Positions 1 through 8,761 of a DNA stretch of 64,000 nucleotides are shown in pieces (within the stretch, counting starts at the first letter, position 1; the number at the start of each line of letters is the position of its first letter). Location: NCBI GenBank assembly GCA_947498155.1, contig CANMJD010000004.1, positions 124,001 through 188,000 on the forward strand, in the 5' to 3' direction. The position numbers and the translations under genes are program-made. Below the pieces are notes generated by a model. The model was not told where the DNA came from. It saw only the letters and a program-made list of their open reading frames with translations, and did not search any database. The DNA is from an uncultured Pseudoruegeria sp. Lineage in GTDB: Bacteria > Pseudomonadota > Alphaproteobacteria > Rhodobacterales > Rhodobacteraceae.

Positions 1-2228
1 CGCAGCGACAAACCCAAAGTACCCTGACCCTGATTGCAGAAAACAATGCGAAAAACTGGATATCTCAAACCGAAAAGACACTTAGGCTTGGTGCTGAGGG
101 GGATCTTGTTTCCGACGACCAAACCCCCGTGTCCAGCAATAATACATCTGTCTATGAAGTCTTGATCCATGGTCAAGAATTCACCCCACACCAGTGGCGG
201 ATATTGGCAAGCCAGTTGACCGAAATCGGAGTTTTTCGATTCAAATTATTCGATCAAACCGGCGAATTGGTCCTTCTTTCTGACAGTTTAGGTCAGATTG
301 CCCCCCAGAAAGACAGCAATCTAGGTGCCCATAACGCCATTGCGGCGCAAACTCTGGCCAACGGGCAGCCCTTTACCAAGATTGCTTCGGGTCTGGAAAA
401 ACCGGATCGGCCGGACCACTATGCAGAAACCTATATGCCTCTGTTCGAAGGAGGGAAGTCCATTGGCGCTATTGAAGTGTATAGCGATATTTCATCCTCC
501 TACCCGATTGCGCGCGCCGCTTTTTTCCGACTTAGCGCCTGGATGGCTGTTCTCGTTGGATTAGCGATTGCGATACCCTTGGCCTTGCTTTCTTTGTCAT
601 GGCGCTCTCTGGCACATAGCAATAACGCGTTGAAAACTGCCCGCGACAAAGCTTTGCAGGCAGAAACCGCAAAGGGCCGTTTTTTGGCCAATATGAGCCA
701 CGAAATCCGCACACCGATGAATGGGATCATGGGTATGTCCGAGCTATTGCTGGATAGTGAATTATCAGAGGATCAATCCTCTTATGCAGAGACTATTCTG
801 GATAGTTCAACGGCCCTACTGACCATCATCAACGACATTCTGGATTATTCCAAAGTTGAAGCCGGCAAGATGAGCATTGTCTCGGCACCCTTCGACTTAC
901 CAGCTCTTGCACAGGATGTAGCGGCCCTGTTGACACCGGTCGCCGAACGCAAGGGGTTGGAAATCTGTGTGGAAATCGCATCGGAACTCCCTCTTTGGGT
1001 AAAGGGGGATGCGGCACGGCTCCGTCAGTGTTTGCTGAACCTCACCTCCAATGCGGTCAAATTTACCGAAAAAGGACATATTCTGATCCGCATAGAGCGA
1101 CTGATCGAAGGGGAGGTCATCATTTCGGTGGTCGATACCGGTCAGGGCATTCCGCCGGATAAACTCGGTCTGATCTTTTCCGCATTTGAACAAGTCGAAA
1201 GCCACGAAGCCCGTCGATTTGATGGCACAGGACTGGGGCTGGCGATCACGCAGAAATTTACCGAACTTCTCGGTGGTAAAATTTCCGTCAACTCTACCCT
1301 CGGCGAAGGCTCCACCTTTACAATGTGCCTGCCGCTTCCCAAACAAACTCCGCCGGCGGATACAATCCAGCAGCTCGAACTTGGAGTCCTCAAAGGAAAA
1401 ACCGCGCTTGTGGTGGATGATCTACCCACGAACCGCCGGATTCTCGCCGCCCGTTTAGGGGGCTGGGGCATGAAAGTGCATCTAGCCGACGGGGCGTCTG
1501 CCGCGCTCGAGATTTTGAATCAACACGGAAACGATATTGACATTGCGGTGCTGGATTATTGCATGCCCGAACACTCCGGCGAGGACCTGTATTTAACCAT
1601 GCAAGAAGATCGCAGTTACCGCAAAATTCCCACCCTCATTCTATCCTCCGGAGAATTGGCCGCCGTGCGGGAGCGGTTGCTGCCACAGGGGTTGAAAGCT
1701 GCCATCGCCAAACCAGCGCGAACTGAGGTCCTGGCCCGCACGCTTCTGTCAGCGATGGGGCTGGTCGGCACGTCGCTCCCCGCAATGGCAATCCGGCCCC
1801 TCTCCAGTCTGGACCTCACTCCGCTGAAAGACATGAAATTGCTGCTGGCAGAGGACAACCGCACCAATCAGTTGGTCTTTCGTAAAATGCTCGCCCCGTA
1901 CGGGTTATCCCTGACGATTTGTCAAAACGGCCAAGAGGCGCTGGACAGTTACAAAGCCGCCGCACCGGATGTGGTTTTGATGGATATATCCATGCCGGTG
2001 ATGAATGGGTTGGATTCCTGCAAAGCCATCCGGACCCATGAAGAAGATGCACACATGGCGCGGCGCCCGATCATCGCGCTTACCGCCAATGCCATGCAAG
2101 AAGACAAAGACCGTAGCATTACCGCCGGTATGGACGATTATCTTGTCAAACCTGTCAAGAAACAGCTTTTGCTAGAGACACTGCTACGCTGGCGAGCGGT
2201 ACCGGATGTGCAGGACAGATCCGCTTAG
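1..2228 (+). CDS. Hybrid sensor histidine kinase with two receiver domains (5' end outside window)
   Basis: The reading frame is open to the left edge (first full codon at base 3), so the N-terminus is missing. A GTG at 129 is possible but the frame continues above it. Numbering from 129: a probable periplasmic segment, one membrane helix near residues 132-157, then a HisKA domain with the phospho-accepting H191 in [12 protein letters not shown]. An HATPase domain follows, with G-boxes DTGQGIPP and GTGLGLAI. Receiver 1 has the acidic pair VVDD and phospho-Asp D476. Receiver 2 has LLAEDN, D619 in LMDISMP and K674. It is therefore an inner-membrane phosphorelay kinase. No HPt domain is present, so a separate phosphotransferase is expected. 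The signal is unknown. The gene converges on the ABC-2 permease, six bases away. Confidence 0.93.
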   Translation, partial: QRQTQSTLTLIAENNAKNWISQTEKTLRLGAEGDLVSDDQTPVSSNNTSVYEVLIHGQEFTPHQWRILASQLTEIGVFRFKLFDQTGELVLLSDSLGQIAPQKDSNLGAHNAIAAQTLANGQPFTKIASGLEKPDRPDHYAETYMPLFEGGKSIGAIEVYSDISSSYPIARAAFFRLSAWMAVLVGLAIAIPLALLSLSWRSLAHSNNALKTARDKALQAETAKGRFLANMSHEIRTPMNGIMGMSELLLDSELSEDQSSYAETILDSSTALLTIINDILDYSKVEAGKMSIVSAPFDLPALAQDVAALLTPVAERKGLEICVEIASELPLWVKGDAARLRQCLLNLTSNAVKFTEKGHILIRIERLIEGEVIISVVDTGQGIPPDKLGLIFSAFEQVESHEARRFDGTGLGLAITQKFTELLGGKISVNSTLGEGSTFTMCLPLPKQTPPADTIQQLELGVLKGKTALVVDDLPTNRRILAARLGGWGMKVHLADGASAALEILNQHGNDIDIAVLDYCMPEHSGEDLYLTMQEDRSYRKIPTLILSSGELAAVRERLLPQGLKAAIAKPARTEVLARTLLSAMGLVGTSLPAMAIRPLSSLDLTPLKDMKLLLAEDNRTNQLVFRKMLAPYGLSLTICQNGQEALDSYKAAAPDVVLMDISMPVMNGLDSCKAIRTHEEDAHMARRPIIALTANAMQEDKDRSITAGMDDYLVKPVKKQLLLETLLRWRAVPDVQDRSA

Positions 2229-2234
2229 CGCATC

Positions 2235-3044
2235 TTAGGGTTTTAACCTGTACCCACTCCGCAGCCACGACCAACAGAGAAACAACACAGCCGCTGTAAC
2301 GATCAAACACAGGAAGAGGCCAAAAACAGGGGGTGCATCACTATTGCCGATAAAGCCGTAGCGCACCCCATCAATTAGATAGAAAACTGGGTTGAAACGG
2401 GTAATAATCTGCACGGCGACCGGCAGATTTTCGATCGAATAGAATGTGCCGGACAAAAACGACAGCGGCGTGATCAGAAAGTTTGTAATCGCGGCCATCT
2501 GGTCAAACTTCTGCGCAAAGATCGCCGCCACGATCCCAAGCCCGCCCAAAAATGCCCCGCCGATGATCACAAACACCAGGACCCAAACAGGATGCTGGGG
2601 CAAAAGACCGATTGTTGCCCAAATCAGAAAGCCTATGGAAAGGGCAACCAGAATACCACGCACGATAGATCCGGCCAGATACCCCAAAAGAGTTTCCAAA
2701 GCGGAAAGCGGCGGCATCAGCGTATCCACGATATTACCCTGCACTTTGGCAATCATGATCGATGAGGACGTATTGGCAAAAGCATTCTGTATGACGGTCA
2801 TCATTAATATCCCCGGCGCCAGAAAGGCGACAAAGGAAACCCCGCCCACCGCACCTCGGCTGGGCCCGATTGCAAGACTGAATATCGCCAGGAACAGACC
2901 TGCCGTCACCATAGGTGCCAATAGGGTTTGTGTCCAAACACCGATAAAGCGACGGATTTCACGCTGGGCCAGCGTCTGTAACCCCAACCAGTTTATCTGC
3001 CCGAACCGGCGCGTACCGATCTCTGGGTTTTGTATCTTGGCCAT
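2235..3044 (-). CDS. ABC-2 type transporter permease
   Basis: A 269-residue inner-membrane protein with about six hydrophobic helices, of the ABC-2 permease type used for export of polysaccharides, drugs or lipids. The N-terminal region has a soluble stretch typical of the family (QREIRRF), followed by repeated hydrophobic segments. The ATG at 3044 was chosen because a GAAGGGA ribosome-binding sequence lies just upstream; the open frame continues antisense through gcrA, which is not coding. An ATPase partner would be required but none lies on either side. The substrate cannot be inferred. The gene is divergent from gcrA. Confidence 0.85.
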   Translation of the reverse strand: MAKIQNPEIGTRRFGQINWLGLQTLAQREIRRFIGVWTQTLLAPMVTAGLFLAIFSLAIGPSRGAVGGVSFVAFLAPGILMMTVIQNAFANTSSSIMIAKVQGNIVDTLMPPLSALETLLGYLAGSIVRGILVALSIGFLIWATIGLLPQHPVWVLVFVIIGGAFLGGLGIVAAIFAQKFDQMAAITNFLITPLSFLSGTFYSIENLPVAVQIITRFNPVFYLIDGVRYGFIGNSDAPPVFGLFLCLIVTAAVLFLCWSWLRSGYRLKP

Positions 3045-3049
3045 ATCTC

Positions 3050-3054
3050 GAATC
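3050..3054. promoter_or_regulatory. GANTC (CcrM-type methylation) site in the gcrA upstream region
   Basis: GAATC lies between the permease start and gcrA, 132 bases upstream of the gcrA ATG. In alphaproteobacteria GANTC is methylated by CcrM, and GcrA acts at methylated promoters. A single five-base site could easily occur by chance. Confidence 0.3.
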
Positions 3055-3185
3055 CCTTCTTGTCGCAGGACCTTGTATCCCGCCACGCCATGATTAAAAT
3101 AGGGGTCCAGCAGAATTCTCTCCGGCGTGCAGGTTCGGGACGACCCGCGTCCCCCCTTTTGCAGGCCTCCCGATAAGGAAATCAG

Positions 3186-3776
3186 ATGTCTTGGACCGAT
3201 GAACGCGTCGAAATCCTCAAGAAGATGTGGAACGAAGGCCAATCTGCCAGTCAGATCGCCAAGGAATTGGGTGGTGTGACCCGCAACGCCGTTATTGGTA
3301 AGGTCCATCGCCTGGGTCTGTCCAACCGGACAGGCGGCGGTGGTTCCAAAACTGCGGCGAAAGAAAAGCCTGCAGCCGCAGCCAAACCGGCCCCCAAACC
3401 AAAACCGGCCCCCAAACCAGCTGCACCGCGCGCCGAAAAACCGGCAGCGGCGACAGCGGCACCGGCCGCCACCGAAAAAGCCGTTGTACCGATTCGCAAA
3501 GCGATCATTCCGGCGGGCCAACCCCTGCCGCCCCAACCCTCGGCCAATGAAATCAGCCCCGAAGCCCTCGCCTCTGTGCGCGAGGTCGAAAAGAAAGCAA
3601 AGAAGCTTTCCCTGATGGACCTGACCGAGCGGACCTGTAAATGGCCCATCGGCGATCCGGCCTCTTCGGATTTCTGGTTTTGTGGCCTGAACGTTCAAAC
3701 CGGCAAACCCTATTGCGAGGCCCATGTCGGCGTGGCTTTCCAGCCAATGTCGTCGCGTCGGGACCGCCGCCGCTAA
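3186..3776 (+). CDS. gcrA: GcrA family cell cycle regulator
   Basis: A 196-residue protein. The N-terminal helix-turn-helix (residues 1-47) carries the family signature SWTDERVEILKKMW and NAVIGKVHRLGLS. A low-complexity Ala/Pro/Lys linker (about 50-115) leads to a conserved C-terminal part containing CKWPIGDP and FWFCGL, with cysteines typical of GcrA. GcrA binds the principal sigma factor and activates promoters carrying methylated GANTC sites, linking transcription to chromosome replication. The ATG is preceded by GATAAGGAAATCAG. A strong intrinsic terminator follows, so the gene appears monocistronic. Confidence 0.95.
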   Translation: MSWTDERVEILKKMWNEGQSASQIAKELGGVTRNAVIGKVHRLGLSNRTGGGGSKTAAKEKPAAAAKPAPKPKPAPKPAAPRAEKPAAATAAPAATEKAVVPIRKAIIPAGQPLPPQPSANEISPEALASVREVEKKAKKLSLMDLTERTCKWPIGDPASSDFWFCGLNVQTGKPYCEAHVGVAFQPMSSRRDRRR

Positions 3777-3796
3777 ACAGCCAACCTATTTTGATT

Positions 3797-3827
3797 AAAA
3801 AGCGCGCCTTCGGGGGCGCTTTTTTTG
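3797..3827 (+). terminator. Intrinsic terminator of gcrA
   Basis: An AAAAGCGC / GCGCTTTT stem around a TTCG-containing loop, followed by seven T residues, 20 bases after the gcrA stop. Confidence 0.88.
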
Positions 3828-3944
3828 TGCCTTCCCGCAATTTATCGGGATGATATCGCCTTGAAGAAAGTTATGTAATAACATAACGATTTCGAAAAGC
3901 GTCAGCCCGCGACAGCGGTGCTACTTCAAAAAGGCCAAACCCCA

Positions 3945-4256
3945 ATGTCCCATAATCGTGGCAATAGCAGTCTCCGAACAAAAACCCGTACTGAAAACCC
4001 GATGCGGGAATATGATCGCTTGCCAACCGAATTACGCCTCTGGTTATCAACCGCGATCCTGCCTTGGCGCGCAAAATCCGTCCGTCGCGCCTTTGACAAA
4101 GCTTTGAAACGCACGGGAAACAAAACCCAAGCCCTAAAGGAGCTGGATCGTCTGCAACGCCAGCGCATCCTGAAAGACACCGCAGAGGTTTGGGGCACAG
4201 ATTACCCCGCGTTTCACATCACCATGACAGAGGTAAAAGACAGACCGACCGTTTAA
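3945..4256 (+). CDS. DUF6525 family protein
   Basis: A 103-residue basic protein resembling the DUF6525 family of Rhodobacteraceae: an N-terminal RGNSSLRTKTR segment, then PMREYDRLP and a conserved Leu-rich helical core. The function is unknown. The ATG at 3945 begins the conserved MSHNRGN and has an AAAAAGG-like sequence about ten bases upstream; an in-frame ATG at 3918 would add nine poorly conserved residues. Its TAA interlocks with the TAA of the convergent HTH gene in a TTAA palindrome, a four-base overlap. Confidence 0.72.
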   Translation: MSHNRGNSSLRTKTRTENPMREYDRLPTELRLWLSTAILPWRAKSVRRAFDKALKRTGNKTQALKELDRLQRQRILKDTAEVWGTDYPAFHITMTEVKDRPTV

Positions 4257-4528
4257 CCGCAACATCCGCTGGTGCAGCTGGATTTTTTCGCTGGCTGAAG
4301 ATCGGCGTCGATCAATTCTAGCTCTCCGGTGAGAACGGCGAATGGCACCTGCAACGCATCTGAAAGCCGCTCTCCTGTGGCAGGCGCAAGCGGCGTTTGG
4401 ATATCGCCCCCTTCTATGCGCATCAGCTGACGTTCTGTTAGTCCGGAGATTTTCGCCAGCTTCGGACGGCCAATTTTGCGGGCTTTGCGCAGGGTTTTCA
4501 GAACCGTCGGGTCAATTGCGGTATTCAT
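4253..4528 (-). CDS. Helix-turn-helix (XRE-like) protein with C-terminal Cys cluster
   Basis: A 91-residue protein. Residues about 9-60 form a Cro/CI-type helix-turn-helix (GRPKLAKISGLTERQLMRIEGG). The rest holds an acidic stretch and a C-terminal CTSGCCG. The start at 4528 has AAGGAAAA seven bases upstream; the longer open frame above it has no ribosome-binding site and looks non-coding. The terminal cysteines could bind a metal, which is inference only. The divergent neighbour is rimO and the convergent one is DUF6525. Confidence 0.72.
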   Translation of the reverse strand: MNTAIDPTVLKTLRKARKIGRPKLAKISGLTERQLMRIEGGDIQTPLAPATGERLSDALQVPFAVLTGELELIDADLQPAKKSSCTSGCCG

Positions 4529-4686
4529 TGGATTTTCCTTTTTCAGGATCGCGGCGGCAGATCCATAAGTTGCCCGCAGACCTAAAACCCACATCCACCT
4601 TATGCAAGAGGCAGCGCCCCTTGCCGCGCGGCACGAGTTAAAATACAAGGCGTGGTTTGCAGCTAACCGCCAGAGATGACCCCCGC

Positions 4687-6084
4687 ATGACAAGCAATCC
4701 GCCAAACCTGCGCCCCGACATTGCCCCGCAAGCCCGCATCAGCGAGCCGGTGCGCGATGGCCAGCCTAAAATCGGTATGGTCAGCCTTGGCTGCCCGAAA
4801 GCCTTGGTCGATAGCGAACGAATCCTGACGCGATTGCGGGCCGAAGGCTATGCGATTTCGCCGGATTACGGCGGGGCCGATGCGGTGATCGTCAACACCT
4901 GCGGTTTTCTGGATTCCGCCAAAGCCGAAAGCCTCGATGCCATTGGTGAGGCGTTAAAGGAAAACGGCAAAGTCATCGTCACCGGATGTTTGGGGGCCGA
5001 AGAGGATTACATCCGCGGCACGCACCCATCTGTCATGGCCGTCACCGGCCCGCATCAGTATGAACAAGTGCTGGACGCCGTGCATGGGGTCGTGCCCCCG
5101 TCACCGGATCCCTTTGTGGACCTGCTGCCTGCGACCGGTGTCTCTTTGACGCCGCGCCATTATAGTTATCTGAAGATTTCCGAAGGCTGTAACCACAAGT
5201 GTAAATTCTGCATCATTCCGGACATGCGCGGCAAACTGGCCAGCCGACCGGCCCACGCCGTGTTGCGCGAGGCCGAAAAGCTGGTGGATGCCGGTGTGAA
5301 CGAACTCTTAGTGATTTCGCAGGATACTTCGGCCTATGGACTGGATCGCAAATACGACCTGAACCCGTGGAAAGACGGCGAGGTGCGCAGCCATATTCTT
5401 GATCTGTCACGCGAACTTGGACAGTTGGGGGCGTGGGTACGGCTGCATTACGTCTACCCCTATCCCCATGTGCGCGACCTGATCCCGCTGATGGCGGAAA
5501 CGGCTGCGCATGGCAGTGGCATTCTGCCCTATCTGGATATCCCGTTCCAACACGCCCATCCCGATGTTTTGCGCCGTATGGCCCGCCCTGCTGCGGGGTC
5601 CAAAACGCTGGATGAAATCGCTGCATGGCGCGACATTTGCCCCGACATCACCCTGCGCTCGACCTTTATCGTCGGCTATCCGGGGGAAACGGAGGCTGAA
5701 TTCCAGACCTTGCTGGATTGGATGGATGAGGCACAATTGGACCGCGTTGGCTGTTTCAAATACGAAAACGTCGATGGTGCGCGCTCAAACGCCCTGCCCG
5801 ATCATGTGGCCGAAGAGGTAAAGCAGGCGCGCTGGGATCGCTTTATGGAAAAGGCACAAGCAATTTCCGAAGCCAAACTGGCGGCCAAGGTCGGCAAGCA
5901 AATCGATGTCATCGTGGATGAGATTGACGAAGATGCCGCGACCTGCCGCACCATGGCGGATGCGCCGGAAATCGATGGCAATTTGTTCATTGACGAAGGG
6001 TTCGAAACCCTGCGGGTTGGTGAAATCGTCAAGGTCGAAGTGGACGAGGCCGGCGAATACGATCTTTGGGGCAAACGCCTTTAA
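4687..6084 (+). CDS. rimO: Ribosomal protein S12 methylthiotransferase RimO
   Basis: A 465-residue radical-SAM methylthiotransferase that modifies a conserved aspartate of ribosomal protein S12 to the beta-methylthio form. The N-terminal UPF0004 domain supplies the auxiliary cluster cysteines C36, C72 and C101. The radical-SAM CX3CX2C motif is C168, C172 and C175 ([11 protein letters not shown]). A C-terminal TRAM domain ends the protein. [14 protein letters not shown] and FIVGYPGET are diagnostic of the RimO rather than the MiaB branch. The ATG at 4687 was chosen over one at 4657 because the extra residues are not family-like. Confidence 0.95.
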   Translation: MTSNPPNLRPDIAPQARISEPVRDGQPKIGMVSLGCPKALVDSERILTRLRAEGYAISPDYGGADAVIVNTCGFLDSAKAESLDAIGEALKENGKVIVTGCLGAEEDYIRGTHPSVMAVTGPHQYEQVLDAVHGVVPPSPDPFVDLLPATGVSLTPRHYSYLKISEGCNHKCKFCIIPDMRGKLASRPAHAVLREAEKLVDAGVNELLVISQDTSAYGLDRKYDLNPWKDGEVRSHILDLSRELGQLGAWVRLHYVYPYPHVRDLIPLMAETAAHGSGILPYLDIPFQHAHPDVLRRMARPAAGSKTLDEIAAWRDICPDITLRSTFIVGYPGETEAEFQTLLDWMDEAQLDRVGCFKYENVDGARSNALPDHVAEEVKQARWDRFMEKAQAISEAKLAAKVGKQIDVIVDEIDEDAATCRTMADAPEIDGNLFIDEGFETLRVGEIVKVEVDEAGEYDLWGKRL

Positions 6085-6103
6085 TCGTCGCGACCATTCC
6101 CCA

Positions 6104-6137
6104 TAAAAAAACGGGCCGCCTGAACACAGGCGACCCG
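6104..6137 (-). terminator. Intrinsic terminator of the TrcR-like gene
   Basis: An imperfect 11-bp stem (CGGGTCGCCTG on the minus strand) closed by a four-base loop, followed on the minus strand by seven T residues. It lies between the convergent rimO and TrcR-like stops. Confidence 0.85.
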
Positions 6138-6164
6138 CAAAATGTCTAAGAGGGAAAGCGCCGT

Positions 6165-6920
6165 TTAAGGCTGCTCTTCTTCGTCACCGCTTTCGGGCAA
6201 GTTAAAGAAGGAATCCGCATCGGAGAAATCGCCTTCGGCTTCTTCTTTCTCTTCGTCACGCGGATCACCACCCAGAGAGAACGTCTCCAGACCTTCGATC
6301 GCGCTTGGCATACGGGCTTCGGGTTCCATATCCAGAGATTGCTCTGTGGAGACCAGCTTGCGGCGCTCGTCATCGCTCATCACAGAGCCGTCAGCGGCCT
6401 TCTTGGCGGCGGCTTTTTGCACAGCCAGATCCAATTCGGATTGCTTACACAACCCAAGGGCAACCGGATCGATCGGTTGAATATTGGCGATATTCCAATG
6501 GGTGCGTTCGCGCAGCGCCTGAATGGTCGGCTTGGTTGTGCCCACCAGCTTTGAGATCTGACCGTCGCTCAATTCGGGGTGGAATTTCACCAACCACAGA
6601 ATAGAAGCCGGACGGTCCTGACGTTTGGACAGCGGTGTATAGCGCGGGCCACGACGTTTTTCTTCGCCAACGGCGGCCGCGTTGAACTTCAGCTTCAGCT
6701 TGTACAGCGGGCTCTTTTCCGCCTTTTCGATTTCTTCGGCGGTCAGCTGGTTGTTGGCAATCGGGTCAAACCCTTTGACGCCAGCCGCCACATCGCCATC
6801 CGCAATACCCTGCACCTCCAACTCATGCAGCTCGCAGAAATCTGCAACCTGCTTGAAGGTCAGCGTTGTATTATCCACCAGCCAGACGGCGGTTGCCTTT
6901 GCCATAATCGGTTTGGCCAT
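6165..6920 (-). CDS. DUF1013 / TrcR-like cell cycle transcriptional regulator
   Basis: A 251-residue cytoplasmic protein of the DUF1013 family, found across alphaproteobacteria and named TrcR for a Caulobacter cell-cycle transcription regulator. The N-terminal third has the family core (WLVDNTTLTFKQVADFC, LHELEVQGIADGD). The middle has a helix-turn-helix-like stretch (LSDGQISKLVGTTKPTIQALRERTHWN). The tail from about residue 215 is strongly acidic and probably disordered. AAGGAG lies ten bases before the ATG. The gene is monocistronic with its own terminator and divergent from the RNase T2. The family assignment is firm; the role is taken from family knowledge. Confidence 0.85.
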   Translation of the reverse strand: MAKPIMAKATAVWLVDNTTLTFKQVADFCELHELEVQGIADGDVAAGVKGFDPIANNQLTAEEIEKAEKSPLYKLKLKFNAAAVGEEKRRGPRYTPLSKRQDRPASILWLVKFHPELSDGQISKLVGTTKPTIQALRERTHWNIANIQPIDPVALGLCKQSELDLAVQKAAAKKAADGSVMSDDERRKLVSTEQSLDMEPEARMPSAIEGLETFSLGGDPRDEEKEEAEGDFSDADSFFNLPESGDEEEQP

Positions 6921-7057
6921 CTTCTCTACTCCTTATCAACAGACAACGGAAATTCCTTCGCCCGGTTTAGGGGGCGGTCCCTGCGATCAGGAACGGTTCT
7001 CGTTGTCGGGGAACTTTGCCCGTATATACTGCGGAAAATCCAAAGAGGAAAGAGCAA

Positions 7058-7693
7058 ATGCGTTTGGTGGTTTTGGCGGTTCTGGCCCTGTTGATCGGCA
7101 GTGTGGCGCGGGCCGAGGGTGAAAAGGCCGGCAATTTTGACTATTATGTCATGGCCCTGAGCTGGTCGCCAAACTGGTGCAAGCTAGAGGGCGATTCTCG
7201 TGGATCGGAACAATGTGATCCGGGTCGCGCGCTTGGCTGGGTACTACATGGGTTATGGCCCCAATATGAACGGGGTTGGCCCAGCTACTGCCGTACTGCC
7301 CATCGGGAAGCGCGCCGCAGCGAAACCAAAGCGATGGCCGACATTATGGGCTCATCGGGGTCAGCGTGGTATCAATGGAAAAAGCACGGTCGCTGCGCCG
7401 GTCTGTCTGCACCGGATTATTTTGCCACTGCACGGCGGGCGTATGAATCAATCAACAGACCAGACGTCTTGCGCAAGATAACAGACACGGTGCGTTTGCC
7501 CGCTGGCGTTATAGAAGACGCCTTTTTGCAGGAAAATCCGGCGATGGGTGCTGAGATGATCACCATCACCTGTCGGGACAATCACATTCAGGAAGCCCGG
7601 ATTTGTCTGGATAAATCGCTTTCCCTACGGACCTGTGGTGCGGATGTTGCGCGCGATTGTCGGGCCAAAGTATTGCTGGAACCTTTGCGGTAG
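7058..7693 (+). CDS. Ribonuclease T2 family protein, secreted
   Basis: A 211-residue protein with a Sec signal peptide (residues 1-19, VARA cleavage region), so probably periplasmic. The RNase T2 active-site segments are present: CAS I as VLHGLWPQY with H64, and CAS II as WYQWKKHGRC with K109 and H110. The position usually Glu in CAS II is Gln here. Several paired cysteines suit disulfides. It would cut RNA to 2',3'-cyclic phosphates and may help scavenge nucleotides. The ATG at 7058 follows AGAGGAAAGAG. It stands alone, convergent to the quinone oxidoreductase gene. Confidence 0.88.
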   Translation: MRLVVLAVLALLIGSVARAEGEKAGNFDYYVMALSWSPNWCKLEGDSRGSEQCDPGRALGWVLHGLWPQYERGWPSYCRTAHREARRSETKAMADIMGSSGSAWYQWKKHGRCAGLSAPDYFATARRAYESINRPDVLRKITDTVRLPAGVIEDAFLQENPAMGAEMITITCRDNHIQEARICLDKSLSLRTCGADVARDCRAKVLLEPLR

Positions 7694-7716
7694 CGGGGCG
7701 CTGCCCCGCACCCCGG

Positions 7717-7761
7717 GATATTTGCATCAAAATGAAAGGGGCGCTTTTTGAGGCCCCTTTC
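7717..7761. repeat. GATATTT-plus-G-rich-hairpin intergenic element, copy A
   Basis: GGGATATTTG, then TCAAAATGAAA, then a GAAAGGGGC / GCCCCTTTC stem, placed between the convergent RNase T2 and quinone oxidoreductase stops. It resembles the element at 25001-25045. The hairpin could terminate transcription in both directions. Confidence 0.6.
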
Positions 7762-7771
7762 AGGCCGGTTC

Positions 7772-8761
7772 TCAGGCCACTTTCAGGACAATTTTACCGA
7801 TGTGTTCGGAGCCTTCCATGCGTGCGTGGGCCTTGGCGGCATCTGCCAGATCAAAGGTGCGATCCATGACAGGTGCCACACGGCCTGCTTCGAGCAGGGG
7901 CCAGATGTGTTGGTCCAATTGATCTGCGATACCGGATTTGGCGAGATCGCTTTGCGGACGCAGGGTTGAGCCAGTGATTGTCAGGCGACGTGCCATGATC
8001 TGGGCAAAGTTGATCTCGGCCTTTGGGCCTTGTAGAAAAGCAATATGTACCATGCGCCCGTCATCGGCTAAGGCCTTGATATTGAAATTTATATAGTCAC
8101 CACCGACCATATCGAGGATCAGGTTTGCACCGCCATTTTCGCGCAGGGTTTTGACAAAATCTTCTTGTCGGTAGTTCATTGCAACCTCGGCCCCGAGATC
8201 GCGGCAGACCTGACATTTTTCATCCGATCCGGCAGTGGTAAACACCCGCGCGCCAAAAACGCTGGCCAGTTGGATCGCGGTAGTGCCAATGCCCGACGCC
8301 CCCCCGTGTACCAAAAACCGTTCTCCGGCTTTAAGCCCGCCGCGCATGAAGACGTTAGAATAAACGGTGAAATAGGTTTCGGGCAGGCAGGCCGCCTGTT
8401 TCAAGTCCAGACCTTTCGGGATCGGCAGGGCATGATTTGCGGGGCAGGTGACAAATTCCGCATAGCCGCCACCGGGCAGAAGCGCGCAGACCTCATCCCC
8501 GACCTGCCATTTCGCCACACCCTCTCCGACGGCGGCCACTGTGCCAGCCCCCTCAAGGCCGGGCAGATCGCTTGCGGTTGGCGGAGGCGCATAGAGGCCA
8601 GCCCGCTGCAAGGCATCGGGCCGATTAACGCCGGCAAAGGCCAGTTTGATCAGAATTTCGCCCGGATTCGGCGTCGGCACGGGTCGAGTGGTCAATTGCA
8701 ATACATCCGGTCCGCCGGATTTGGTAATCTCAACGGCGCGCATCTGGGTGGGAGTGTTCAT
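7772..8761 (-). CDS. NAD(P)H quinone oxidoreductase, zinc-free MDR family (PIG3-like)
   Basis: A 329-residue medium-chain dehydrogenase/reductase without the zinc-ligand cysteines of alcohol dehydrogenases. The N-terminal GroES-like domain has FAGVNRPDALQRAGLYAPPP, typical of the PIG3 quinone oxidoreductase group. The nucleotide-binding fold has HGGASGIGTTAIQLA. It would reduce quinones with NADPH. Its ATG overlaps the stop of the upstream COQ9-like gene by four bases (ATGA), indicating translational coupling and a possible link to ubiquinone metabolism. Confidence 0.88.
   Translation of the reverse strand: MNTPTQMRAVEITKSGGPDVLQLTTRPVPTPNPGEILIKLAFAGVNRPDALQRAGLYAPPPTASDLPGLEGAGTVAAVGEGVAKWQVGDEVCALLPGGGYAEFVTCPANHALPIPKGLDLKQAACLPETYFTVYSNVFMRGGLKAGERFLVHGGASGIGTTAIQLASVFGARVFTTAGSDEKCQVCRDLGAEVAMNYRQEDFVKTLRENGGANLILDMVGGDYINFNIKALADDGRMVHIAFLQGPKAEINFAQIMARRLTITGSTLRPQSDLAKSGIADQLDQHIWPLLEAGRVAPVMDRTFDLADAAKAHARMEGSEHIGKIVLKVA

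Noticed and set aside
3045..3725. N-terminal extension of the ABC-2 permease frame antisense through gcrA
   Set aside because: The translated region is Gly/Arg/Phe-rich and is the complement of the gcrA linker; a proper start with a ribosome-binding sequence exists at 3044.
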